A stretch of 64,000 bases of DNA. Origin: Spirodela intermedia (taxonomy: Eukaryota > Streptophyta > Magnoliopsida > Alismatales > Araceae). Both the position numbers and the translations under genes were made by a program. Each line of letters starts with the position of its first letter. Position 1 is the stretch's first letter. Under the pieces are notes generated by a model. It worked only from the letters and a program-made list of their open reading frames with translations, was not told where the DNA came from and ran no database searches. This document shows, one piece after another, positions 11,416 to 22,433 of the stretch. The stretch covers positions 374,501 to 438,500 of the forward strand of contig LR746276.1 in assembly GCA_902729315.2 (NCBI GenBank), read 5' to 3'.

Positions 11416-12479
11416 CCCCAACGAAGAAAGAACCCTAGGCAGCGAACAAGAGAGAGAAAGAGAGAGAGAGATCAGGATCTGAGACAGATCTGGGGGAGGA
11501 ACAGGAGGATTACGGGGGCCAGATCCGACGCGCGAAGCGGTCGAGCAGAATGCCGGGGGGGAATTGCGGTGGAATCGGCCGGGAAAAGAATCTCCGAAGA
11601 GGATCAAGCAAACGAGAGAGGACCAGAGGTCCCAGAGTCATTTACCTGGCAACCCCCCCGACCCTCCGGCGCGGGCGGCGGAATCGGGAGTCGGCGGAAT
11701 CCCACCGACGGCGCGGAGACGAATGCGGGAGACGGGGGGAAGACGATCACCGGCGCTGCTGTTCTAAGGGAGCGATGCACCCATCCCCCGACCGCCCCCG
11801 CTGTTAAATACTGCGAGGGAAGACGGAGGTAACCCCTCCACACCACGCTGCGGAGAGGTACGAGCACACCTAGAGAGAGAGAGAGAGAGAGAGAGGAGGG
11901 ATCTGAGTTATTTCTTAAAAACAGTTGGCTGCACAGGTGGAATAATCCATCAACGAGAAGGTGACGATAAGCGGGTGTCAGACTGGCGGCCGGAGAGGCA
12001 AGGCCACATACGGATAGTAATACGCGTCTTCGCCACCGACAGGGCGAAGGAGAGTACCGGAAGGTTTTCTTTATCACGTAAAGGCACATTATGTCTCGGG
12101 CCCCCGTGACAGGGTCCATTTTGATACAGACGGCGCGGCAGAGGCCTCGCTCGTCGATTCCCTTGGACTCGAGGGGTCGTGCCTCCCCTCGCCCCCACGT
12201 GTCCAGTGCGCACGACGGTACGCTTCACACGTGGTGCTATACGTCTTCTATAATCCCCCCAGTTCGAACCTTCCGGTTGGATTCGATCCGTGATGACCCC
12301 CTCTGGTCCTCGCCGCAACGTACGAGCAGAAGGCGTCCTTGACTTCGCGGGGGAGCTTCCTGCCACCGTGGGGACAGAGAGAGAGAGGGATAAAGTGCCG
12401 ATTCTGAGAGAGAAACGGGTTCCCACCAGATGGGAGACTTGAGAGGCTATCTCTGGTTTACCTGGAACAGCTCGCTCAG
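11416..12479. other. intergenic: CDI leader/promoter and ORC3 3' flank
   Basis: Contains GA tracts at about 11449-11470 and 11872-11895 upstream of CDI (CT on its sense strand). It also contains a short tract near 12374. No recognisable coding exon. Confidence 0.55.
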
Positions 12480-12632
12480 CTAGAGCCCCAGGAGGACCCT
12501 CTGCACGTGATCGGGCCGTCGCTTGCTCGGCATCCGGAGCAGCCCCGCGATCTGGAGCTCAGTCACCGCCCGGCAGAATCGTGCCCTGGAGGTAGCGCGT
12601 GCTAAGGATCCACGTTAATGGTGACGATCCCA

Positions 12633-12667
<35 letters not shown>

Positions 12668-15600
12668 GATACTGGATTGAAGCTTCGGTCAAATCTGAAG
12701 TAGGAGGCCCCGCGGATGCTTTCTGGGGTGTCGACGAGCCCTTCACCTTCCGTCGAGAGTCTCTTCGGGAAGTCAGGATCGTCTTGAACGAGTTGTACCA
12801 ATCGTGGAGGTTGACGAAATCGCCGTGTTCTTGAGCGAGGTGGTACCTTGTTAAAGCAGACAGACAGATGAGAAGGCGCAGTCAGACGGGTAGCTCCCCA
12901 AGAGGGAGGGAGGGTTGACCATGGAAAGAACCTTCTATCGCGATCCCTTTTGACGAGAAAAGGCTCGAGAGGGATCGGAGGGAAGGTTTGGAGAGTCTTA
13001 CAGGATCGAGGTGTCGTGCATGGACGGTCTCAGGGCTTTATCTCCTGTGCGGCAGCAGATACAGCGAAGATAGGACGGCGACTTGAGAAGGTCCAGCTGG
13101 ATCATCTTCCTCGGATCTCCAGTCAACGCCTGGACAAAAAAGGAAAACTAAAACGCGTGCAGGGTCTCGCATGAAAGAAAGTTGACCTTTTTACACCGTT
13201 TCATGCTCTGGGAATGCGAGAGCAGAAGTCTCCGAAGGACTCACCGATCTAAGCACGCCAACGTGTTTGAAGAAGAAAATCTCATGGAAAGGGATAGACT
13301 CGATGGGCTTCAGCATATCCCTGTTCTCCAAAAGTCAAACAAATCCCAGTTGACAAGTTTAGGAAAGGGAACGTCAGCGCGGATGCTGGACGAGTAGACT
13401 GAGCCATATCAAGCAATGCGGCAAGAACGGTCAAAGAAATTGAGATGGAATCTCAGTATATATTCATAATCACCGATGTAAGAATGGTATAACTCTAAAC
13501 GGCAGTAAATTATATTTGACTGCATGAATATTAGACGATAAATCAGTTTGACGAAGAAACTTTTATTTTTTTTAGATGTTAGACTATAAAAATAAAAACA
13601 AAAGTCGGGAGAAAAAAATATGGTCGAGGAGACTCAGGAAAGTCGTAGCAGGAAGACATGGGACATCAAATGAGATTTATGCACATACTCGACGATCTGT
13701 TTCATCAGCATGGCGGCTTTCTCGTTGACTTTCAGAGCCCCATCATCTTCAACATCCGCAAAGATCTCCAGTGCAGGCCTCCTACAACAAGTGAGGGAAA
13801 ATTATTTTTTTTATATTTAAATTATTGCAAGGTCTGATAACCAACTTTAAATATGAGCAGTAAATAATAAAAAAATGTTGTGATAAGCAATCCTGAAGAA
13901 CGGCGCACCTGCCAATCTTAATATGTTCCTTCCTCACACTCGCCCCATCGTTATCTACAGATCTCAATAAAGATTGCAGCTGCCTCACTTTGCTGTGAAT
14001 CTAAAAGAAGCACACGGAACAATCAAACATTTATCAGGCATTGAAGAATCAGGAAAATTCAAAATTTTCAAATATTCTCAGACGATGATTTTTTTTTAAG
14101 ATTGATCGATACATCTCAGAGCGAGAAAAAGAGAGAATCAAACAATTTACGTTGTCTGGCTGTGCATACTTCCTCAGCCGACAAGGGTCCACTTTTCTGA
14201 GGGAGGGAGCTACTGTCGACAGATGCTCTATGTCTACTCTGGCTCAGACTTTCCTTTTCAATGCACAGGGGTTCCCCATCTACAGTATAACCAAATATCT
14301 TGATGGAAGTGGGTCCTGATTAGACAGCTAGCCATAGATTCTGTACATTCCAAACTTGTATGGCGTACCTCTCGTTTTTTAGTTAGGATTACATGAGAGG
14401 AATAAGAGTTATTTTATTTCACCTTTTTATTCAATTTTATTTAGAAAATATTATTATCATTCGCATGAAAAAGAATTTGCAGGATTCATAAGGTGTACCT
14501 CATCAATGTCCTTGGTATGCTTTGCCCAACTTTCAAGCAAAGATGAGAGCGACGCTGGTGAAATTTCCCTGAGAAATTAAGTGAAAATGTGAATTAAATC
14601 CCATCACTAACATGCAGGTAAATTAACATCCGAACATATTCCCTGTGAACAATGAATGGTGTGCCCCATAAGTTATGGAAGTTCTGTAGTCCGAGCTGAT
14701 AACATCCAATTTAAGTGAATGATTCCGCAACGAGAAATCCAATACAATTGCTCAGAAATACTTGTACTATTGAAAAAGATCGCTGCATATAGGTCCATCC
14801 ATAATATATTAGGACCACAATCGCTTTCAAACTTGCTTTCACCGGTCTCTGTGGCAATATCCTTTCTGACCATAACTACAGGACAATGAGATTTCCATTC
14901 ACTTGGTTCCACATTACTGTGGAAAAAGCAATGCATATCGGGGTTGAGATTGGACCAGCCATCTGTTATGGCCAAATGGTGCCTGTTCGGGCAGATATAG
15001 ACCAACAAGGGCTGAACCACTCATAATTGACCTATTCTAGGCTACTTCAGCCCATAGCCATGCTGGCTTCATTCCGAGAGCGTTAAGGGCTGGGTAGGGA
15101 TGGATCAGAGCCTGCGAATTCCAAGTCCCTTATTTTCAGCCTCATGTAAGAAGAGGGTAAGTGGAGAAGACCACTGGAAGAGAAGTCGTTTGCCATTCAC
15201 TCAGTCGGCCATATATAAACAATGCCTGATGAAGAAAACCTTCTCAACACTCGTGCATAATTAAGAGAGCAGTGGGTACAGTTTGACTTAACAAGGCCCT
15301 GTTTGGACACCCATTCCACTGCTGTTAAAAACATTCATAATGAAAGACCATAAAAAAAAACTCTAGAAATAATTTTAACCGCAGTAAAATAAAAATTCAT
15401 AGATTGGTGGAACGCAACTGATCTGGTTAGAGTATACAGAATCCACAACCTGCATAGTCATAAGAGACCACTTCTAACATCAACGAATCCTTTCCGAGAG
15501 CGAGTACAAAGACAAACAGACTCTTGATATATGCGAGGAACACAAACTACGTGCTTTTGCATCTGAGAGTCATTGCGTCAGACCCGTGGGCCTGACTTAT

Positions 15601-18600
15601 AAACGTCGGAGACCACAGGAGTTGGCCCACTAAGAACAGACTAGGTAGGAGGAAAGAAGGGGGTGACTACTTAAGGGGGGGGAGGGGTAGAAGGAAGGGG
15701 ACATCTCTATCTTTGGGAAAGGAGAACGGAGGTCGGGGTACCTCCGAGTTAGGGTTCCATCTTGTCTCTCTCTGGAGTGTCCTAATGATTTCTCTAACCA
15801 CTCCCGTAGGGATCGTAGTTATCCATTTTCTATTTGTACGTTGGGTCCCAGTGGTGTTACACATTGCAACAGGAAATGCCTATGAAAACACAGATGACAA
15901 TGAGAATTGTTCCTCGTGATCCATAATGCATCTTCGTAGTAATAATATACCGCCAGATACCAGTTAGAAATTTTTATCTATCACCAGAATCTCTAAATTT
16001 TCAGGAACGTGCTGCAGATTTGACTAAATATTTGTAAAGTAAAGATAACACAATAAGCCTTTCTTCCAGGATCAACCAGAATTTACAAGGATGTAAAATG
16101 CCAAGAAACTTGAAGTAGATACAATACATACCTTACCTTCTGTATTGCCTGACCAATGAGCCTTCCTTTCGCAGACTGAGAACTTGCATGGCACAGTTTC
16201 TGACTAGTAACAGAAGACAGTGACGAGCCATTTGAGGAATGTACATCAGATGTCGTTTGACCTATAGCTTCACAGAAAATGTCTAGTAGCTGCATTTTGC
16301 TAATTCTTCCTATCTCAAACAGGCACTGTAAGAAAGACAAACATCAAAAAAAAAAGAAATGATCTGAAGCAATGGAAGGCAATATCAAGTGAATATGGCG
16401 AAGTTTCTAAGCAGACTTGTACTCCAAAACTGTAACAAAACAGACAAGGTACCCTGGAAATTTTAGCAAACTCTCATTTATCCGACCACAATATCCAATG
16501 CATGCCAAAGACATGCACACCACTTTGTCAATGTGCTATCCTGTTGATAATCCAACAATCCCATGAATAACCCTCTGCCACCGAGCATAATTCATGCGCG
16601 GGATTCTTGAAATGAATACGTTTATTTTAAAATAGATTCCACATTAGTTAACAACAGGAAATACACGTAAGGCATGCTCAGACTTTTATCGCTATATATA
16701 TATAGGTATCCACCTAAACTCCACAGCATCTATTTATTATCAAAATTGACAAGAAATTTTTTTGTTCAAGGCGCCAATGTTACCCATAAAGCTGTTATGT
16801 CAATTCATATCCACCTTTAACAAACACTAAAAAGGCTTACCAGGAGTACACAGGTCCAACCCTTCCACAGTCTCCTAAAATCAAACAACCCTTGCGCAAT
16901 TTCGGAACCAGATTTCCTATTCAAACTATCCCTGGTAAAAAAAAGTCGTCATCAATCATTGCATACCATATTTTCAGTTCCAGAGTGACAAACGTCAATG
17001 TAATATTCATTTCAATACCTTCTGCAAGATGGAAGATCAAAAGCATACTCGAGTTTTGAGACAGGCAATGATTCACACATAATGCTCCAGGTACCCTGAG
17101 CCATGAAAAAGTTCATGTTCAAAAATTAGACAAAAGTTAAGCATTGTCCGTTTTGGGGAATAATTATTATATATCCCATCAGTTTTCAAGCACTCCTTGC
17201 ATTAACTAATTTCATCACCACTTCACGTATTTTTCTTGTTGCAGTAAATGGTCACAATTTTTCAGCGAGATTTTGGTCTCACTTCTATGTATATTTACCT
17301 CAAAGATATACCTTGAATATGATTTCAAAAGTGGTAGATTTCTATCTCTTACCGATGCCAAAACGGAAGTCAATAAGAAAACCACTTGTGACAAGAATTA
17401 GTAATGTTGATATTCCATTTAAAATCACATCTGACCGGGAAAATACATCTTTGGCCTTTGATTATACAAATAGTATATATTTTAAGATTAAAATAAAATT
17501 AAATAAATATAGGAAACTCAATTGCAAGAAATTGCAAGAAATCAAAGCTCACGTTTGATTCCGTTCCTAGTAATTATCTATTAGTGTTTAGTCAACTTTA
17601 AGACAAATATTACTCGCCCACACGTAGTCCTTCAATAATGAAATATTAATATTTCACTTAGATATTCCTCATGCAACAGTATTATCCTTACGTCAAAACT
17701 ATAATCAAATTACAAGTCAAAAAAATGTGACCTCTGTTTCTTCATCATACATGATACGGCTCAGAAAGCTCAGAGGCTCCAAGGAGTAGTGTTTAGTACA
17801 AGCAATCTGCAAGAAACAAGAACATTTATGATTGAGAGCTCCTAGACACGCATGCTGATGGACTCGCCCGAATAAAAATAATTACGGTAGTGCTAACCTT
17901 CAATGCCCTAATGAAGGATGTTATTGTTCCATCGTGCCTTGAAAAATAGTTTCTCAAGAACACTGCCACTTCATGTCCCACACTAAACCCCAAACTTGGT
18001 TTTGCAAATATTGCCCCAACAATAGCATTCATTCTCTCAGAAGGAGATGGCAAGGTGAATTTGCAACAATTCAAGCATTGCAATGCTTCTGATGGAAGCT
18101 GTTTTCTTAGAGCATCGATAGTAGTCGCAACCCCAAAGACTAAGATGATTGGGATCTTGATTACCCACTCGCTGGAAAAATAAGCACTGCTATGTAAAAA
18201 TGACAAAAACAAGGGATAATGAAGACAAAAATAAAAAGCAACTAATAAACGGAAATCTAATACAAGGTGAGCAAAACTACCTACATTGTCTGAGATCTTG
18301 ATTGGGATCTGTGGCTGTTAAATTATCCATTCATGAAAGAAGAGAAAAGAAATCTATAAATAGCGAAAAAGCATCATTTTTCATCTAAAAATATAATCCA
18401 GATTCTCTAAAAGATATCCCATCCTGGTCATCGTTCCTGTAGTTATAACACCAAATGAACCCAACTCTTTTGATTGAAAATCAATCTCATTTAACCAGGA
18501 GACAACGAATGGTAGCATACAAGTTTATGCAACAGAGCAAGTCACTTAAGCTAGCAGCCTTTTAATGAATTTCAGCAAAAGTTCTACAATAAATGAAAGA

Positions 18601-20286
18601 TTTATTTCGTTTCTTCTAAGCATGAACTTGTAATTCGTCAGAAACACGGAAAATCTATGAACAGGGCCAGATCGATATCATGCTCGTGAACTATTAAACA
18701 TAATCTCACAGACAGCTACTATGGCCTATTTGATAAAGCTAAGGTCTCATCAATGAGGTCTGAGATTAATATCTGAAGCATAAAGCTCTCCAAGGTATAT
18801 TGTAACTTCATCAGATTAAAGATCCCCTTGGTCTAAAGGGTATATCAAAGAACCTGAATTTCAGATCTACTACTGCTTCGAAAAATGATTGACATCTGGC
18901 AGACACCTTAAGGATTTAGAGAGTTGAACACCTTAAGGTTTAGAGAGTTACAAGGATGAAACAGATACTGATTCATAAATGTGGATAGTAGATGGTAAAT
19001 GTGCTTCAACAATACGAACACGTATATACATATGCAGTTAAGGATGACAGTTACCAACTACTAGAGATTGGGAAAAAGTTAAAATATGAATATTGACTTA
19101 AAAAAAACCAAGGAATACCCTATGATTGAGATGAAGCCAGCTAGGACAGGACCATAGCATTGCTCTATGCTATCAATAATGAGAACCACGGGTTTGCCAT
19201 TGTTCTCCTTTTGACAGTACCATGAGGCTAATGCAGTTATATCGTATGCCTGTGGGAACAGTATCAGTGAAAGAAGAGTGAGCTCACATGTCCGGCTTAA
19301 TAGTAAAGAGAAAACTTTGCGGAAACCTACCTCCAATGAAACCATGACTAGCTGTCTAAGCAAGCTTTTGAAACAACCAGCAATCCCATGCTTAACTGTG
19401 AAATCCGAATATGATAGATTTGCAATATGACATCCACTGGATCTTAAATGTTCGCCAAGATCTTGGAATGTCAATAGATCGTCAATGAATTCCATATTCT
19501 CTGTGGAGAAGATACTTTGATAAATAGAAAATCGAAAAAAAATACAAAGTCGCACAAATTTGACAAGTCAAATGCGCTCTATTCATTGGCTCACTTGTGA
19601 GGATCAATGCTGTAAAAATTTGCCGGTAGATTCCATCTGTTAGAAGAGGATATGGGCAAAGAGTGTTTGAGACGGAGTGCAGTCCAGTAGATTTGATCTT
19701 GTCGAAGGATTCATAGATCCATCCGCGAACCTCTTCGAACAGGCTAAGGTTCATTTGTTTCAAACATCCCTACTATGAGAAAAGAGAGATAGTAAAATCA
19801 AATCGGCCCTAACGAATCGCAATAAATAAGAATACAGGAAATGCGGAAGAGCCGGGAGAGGGAGGGAGAGAGATAGAGAGAGAGAGAGAGAAATGAGAAA
19901 TGTGGGACCTGGATAGTGCATTCGATCTTCGACCACGTCGCATTGAAGCTCTGCATACGGAGCTGCTCGTAATTCGCATCAGCATCCTCTTCGAATGGCA
20001 ATGCCGCAGACGGTTTTCTGGAGTTGGGGGACAACTGAGAGAGGTCGATCTTCCTTCTTGCTTTCCCATGCGTCGCTTCCGTCGTCACGACCTTTCCAGG
20101 CTCTGGTTTGCGCAAAACAAAGAACGGCTACACAAAATCGTTTACAAGTAAGAAACTCATACGATGTGGGAACAATCCAAAGAGCGGGAAGACGACGAGC
20201 AAGAACAAAACCTGGAGATCTCTGTCAGGATTCCTTTCAGCAGCCAGAGGAGACGAGGGATCAGGCATTGCATATGGAGAGACCAT
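12480..20286 (-). CDS. ORC3: origin recognition complex subunit 3
   Basis: Subunit of the six-protein complex that marks replication origins and loads MCM helicase. Seventeen exons: 20286-20212, 20127-19909, 19769-19595, 19500-19331, 19249-19119, 18171-17898, 17806-17732, 17095-17019, 16931-16841, 16325-16132, 14568-14499, 14000-13909, 13781-13689, 13320-13245, 13129-13002, 12846-12673 and 12585-12480. All are in phase and encode 739 residues; Arabidopsis ORC3 is of similar length. Landmarks are DLQPFFVLRKPEPGK, KNMEFIDDLLTFQDLGEHLR and a degenerate Walker B-like strand VVLIIDSIEQC (about 234-244). EWVIKIPIILVFGVATTIDA follows, and the conserved end is FCRAVTELQIAGLLRMPSKR. ORC3 is known to have an AAA+-like fold without ATPase activity. 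Exon 10 needs the second of two donors 5 nt apart to keep frame. An E2F-type site lies 63 bp upstream of the ATG. Introns are AT-rich, unlike most neighbours. Confidence 0.95.
12635..12664 (+). repeat. (CT)n microsatellite in ORC3 intron 16
   Basis: About 15 CT units; on the ORC3 sense strand it reads GA, one of only two long intronic repeats in the window with this polarity. Confidence 0.92.
19859..19892 (+). repeat. (GA)n-rich tract in ORC3 intron 2
   Basis: GA-rich tract with one TA interruption, just inside the donor of ORC3 intron 2; CT on the sense strand. Confidence 0.85.
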
Positions 20287-20348
20287 GGCTCGACGGGAGA
20301 TATCTCTGAGGTTTGCGGTAGGGTTCCGCTCCAGCACGGTGGCCTCGA

Positions 20349-20361
20349 TTTGGCGGGAAAA
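20349..20361 (+). promoter_or_regulatory. E2F-type site upstream of ORC3
   Basis: The sequence TTTGGCGGGAAAA matches the E2F/DP consensus (TTTSSCGC or its complement GCGGGAAA). It lies 63 bp upstream of the ORC3 start codon, inside the 309-bp gap shared with the divergent UGT gene. Plant ORC genes are established E2F targets, so this is a likely S-phase control element of ORC3. The site is palindrome-like and could act on either strand. Confidence 0.75.
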
Positions 20362-20546
20362 CGAACTCCGCCCTACAGTACTTAAAACGGCCGAGTGGGA
20401 GTGAATTCGATCGTGGCTATCCACGTGTTCAAATCTAGAAGCGGCCGGCCAAGAGTTCACGCGTGCCACGTGTACCAACCATGAGTCCAGCCGTCAACCG
20501 TGAGTCAAAGGCGGTGTTCGTCGCTTGGCTGAGAAGTTACCTTCGC

Positions 20547-20553
20547 TATTTAA
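20547..20553 (+). promoter_or_regulatory. TATA-like box of the UGT gene
   Basis: TATTTAA, 43 bp before the UGT ATG. It implies a very short leader if used. ORC3 on the opposite side shows no clear TATA box, as expected of a cell-cycle housekeeping promoter. Confidence 0.5.
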
Positions 20554-20595
20554 GCGCCCTCCGTTTCTACTCGTCGTTCCTCAACCTACGAAGCC

Positions 20596-22278
20596 ATGTC
20601 GTCTCCTAAAGAAGGGGAGGTGCTGGTCGTGCCCTTCCACAGCAAGGGCCACACTTTCCCGGCCATCGAGCTGTCCCACCACCTCGCCGCCCGTGGCCTC
20701 TCCGTCACCCTCTTCCTCCCCTCCCTGCCCAGCTCTCCCCTCCACGACATCGTGACGGTCCACCAGTTCGCCGCCCCTCCACCGCCGCCGCCGACGGACA
20801 CTGCGGCCGCCGACGGCCACCCGTCTCCTTCCCCTCCGCCACATCTCCATCGGGACCCCGCATTCGAGGAGTACCTCTCGAGACGATCCGGCGCGTCTCC
20901 TCCCTTGCTGTGCGCGATCGTGGACGTGATGATGAGCAGCTACATCCCTTCGTGTGATAGCCTCGGTGTGCCCGTCGTCAGCTTCTTCACGTCCAGCGGC
21001 TGCGCCGCCGCGCTGGAGCACGCCGCCTCCAAGCTCTCAGAGGAGGATCTGGGCCCAGAGGGAACTCTAGCTGTTCCGGGACTCCCCGAGGACATGGCCC
21101 TCACAGCGTCCGATCTACGACAGGATCCGCCGCCGCACGGCGGCCCGTCGTTACCATGGGGCCCATCCGATGGCGGCTCGGCCCCGCCATTTTGGCCACC
21201 GCCGCCGCACGGCAGCCCGCCGTCACCAAGGGGCCACTCCGATGGCGGCTCGGCCCTGCCATTTTGGCCACCGCCGCCGCCTCAGTTCCAGCAGGGTCAC
21301 TTCCCCAGCCGTCCGCCCCCTCAGCAAGGCGCCGCTCCTCCGCCGCCCCTCATGCCGCCCTGTGCCGATGGCGTACCGGTGGCGCAGGGAGGGGGGAGAG
21401 GGCCACAGCGCGGGCTCGGAGAGACGAGCAGGGTGGCGGCGCTGCTGTTCAACACGTGTGACGCGGTGGAGCGCCCATTCCTGGAGTACATCGCGAAGGA
21501 GTCCGGTAAGCCGGTCTGGGGGGTCGGCCCCCTCCTCCCCTCCCGATTCTGGTCGACCGCCGACGAACCGGTCGGAGACGAGGCGGCCCGGCCGGAGGAA
21601 CAGCGGGAGTTCGGGGTCGCCGACGGCGAGATCCGTGCGTGGCTGGACGCGAAGCCGCCGGCCTCCGTCGTCTACATATCCTTCGGCACGCTCGTCGGCC
21701 CTGCCGATGAGGAGCTGGAGGAGCTGGCGGCGGCGCTGGAGGAGTCCCGCAGGCCCTTCATCTGGGTTCTGCAGGCTGGCCCCATGGGCCCAGGGGGGCC
21801 CCCGGGCGGCGGCGGCGGGTACTTCCCGGAGGATCTGGCGAGGCAGGCGGAGGAGAGCCAACGCGGGCTGGTAATCCGCGGGTGGGCCCCGCAGTTGATG
21901 ATCCTGAGCCATCCTTCCACGGGGGCCTTCCTCAGCCACTGCGGGTGGAACTCGACGGTGGAGGCGCTGGCGAAGGGGGTCCCCATACTGGCGTGGCCAA
22001 TCAAGGGGGACCAGGTCTCCAACTCGAAGCTGGTCACCGCCCGGCTCAGAGTCGGCTACCCGGTCCGAACCGCCTCACCCGATCCTGGCGAGCGGGTTAC
22101 GAGGAGAGACGTGACGAGGGGGATCGAACGGCTGATGGCGGATGATGGGGTCAAGGAACGGGCGGCCGCCGTCCGCTCGATCTTCGACGCAGGCTTCCCG
22201 AGGAGTTCCGCCGGCTCACTGGATGCTTTCGTGGACTTCCTCGGACGGAATCTCGAACCGCTAGGGAGACGGAAGTAG
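20596..22278 (+). CDS. UDP-glycosyltransferase (GT1 family) with expanded Pro-rich loop
   Basis: A one-exon family 1 glycosyltransferase of 560 residues, transferring sugar from a UDP-sugar to a small acceptor, probably in the cytosol. N-terminal strand VLVVPFHSKGHTFPAIEL carries the presumed catalytic His19. The C-terminal 44-residue PSPG donor box spans about 430-473, from WAPQLMILSHPSTGAFLSHC to AWPIKGDQ. It has the HCGWNS motif and a final Gln, usually linked to UDP-glucose preference. Residues about 178-285 are a Pro/Gly-rich segment with two 24-residue tandem copies. Relatives I recall have a shorter HGPPG-like stretch at this place, so length exceeds the usual 450-500. Acceptor and UGT subfamily cannot be told from sequence alone. 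It is divergent to ORC3, with 309 bp between start codons. Confidence 0.88.
   Translation: MSSPKEGEVLVVPFHSKGHTFPAIELSHHLAARGLSVTLFLPSLPSSPLHDIVTVHQFAAPPPPPPTDTAAADGHPSPSPPPHLHRDPAFEEYLSRRSGASPPLLCAIVDVMMSSYIPSCDSLGVPVVSFFTSSGCAAALEHAASKLSEEDLGPEGTLAVPGLPEDMALTASDLRQDPPPHGGPSLPWGPSDGGSAPPFWPPPPHGSPPSPRGHSDGGSALPFWPPPPPQFQQGHFPSRPPPQQGAAPPPPLMPPCADGVPVAQGGGRGPQRGLGETSRVAALLFNTCDAVERPFLEYIAKESGKPVWGVGPLLPSRFWSTADEPVGDEAARPEEQREFGVADGEIRAWLDAKPPASVVYISFGTLVGPADEELEELAAALEESRRPFIWVLQAGPMGPGGPPGGGGGYFPEDLARQAEESQRGLVIRGWAPQLMILSHPSTGAFLSHCGWNSTVEALAKGVPILAWPIKGDQVSNSKLVTARLRVGYPVRTASPDPGERVTRRDVTRGIERLMADDGVKERAAAVRSIFDAGFPRSSAGSLDAFVDFLGRNLEPLGRRK
21127..21270 (+). repeat. 72-bp in-frame tandem duplication inside the UGT gene
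   Basis: Two units, 21127-21198 and 21199-21270, encode 24-residue copies beginning PPPHGGPSLPWG and PPPHGSPPSPRG, both containing SDGGSA and PFWP. Because 72 is a multiple of three, the frame is kept. The copies differ at several positions, some of them nonsynonymous. Confidence 0.95.
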
Positions 22279-22433
22279 AATATTCCTGTTGAAAGATTCC
22301 GTCTTTTTTTCTGACACAGCTATGAGATTCGGAAAACCTTACTTGTTCGCATTAATATAATAAGCTTTTGAGCGTTAAAAATTAAAAAAAAGAGATGAAA
22401 GACGATCACCAGCCTAGCAGACCTTTCCTGCCG

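Noticed and set aside
11413-11607. Upstream in-frame ATG of CDI adding 64 residues
   Set aside because: The extra residues come from a CT repeat (SLSLSL) and lack similarity to CDI proteins; the ATG at 11415 precedes the conserved core by the usual distance.
10771-11832. 353-codon plus-strand open frame over the CDI gene
   Set aside because: It is the antisense of a GC-rich exon whose minus-strand product matches a known family throughout; the plus-strand product is low-complexity Gly/Val/His with no motif.
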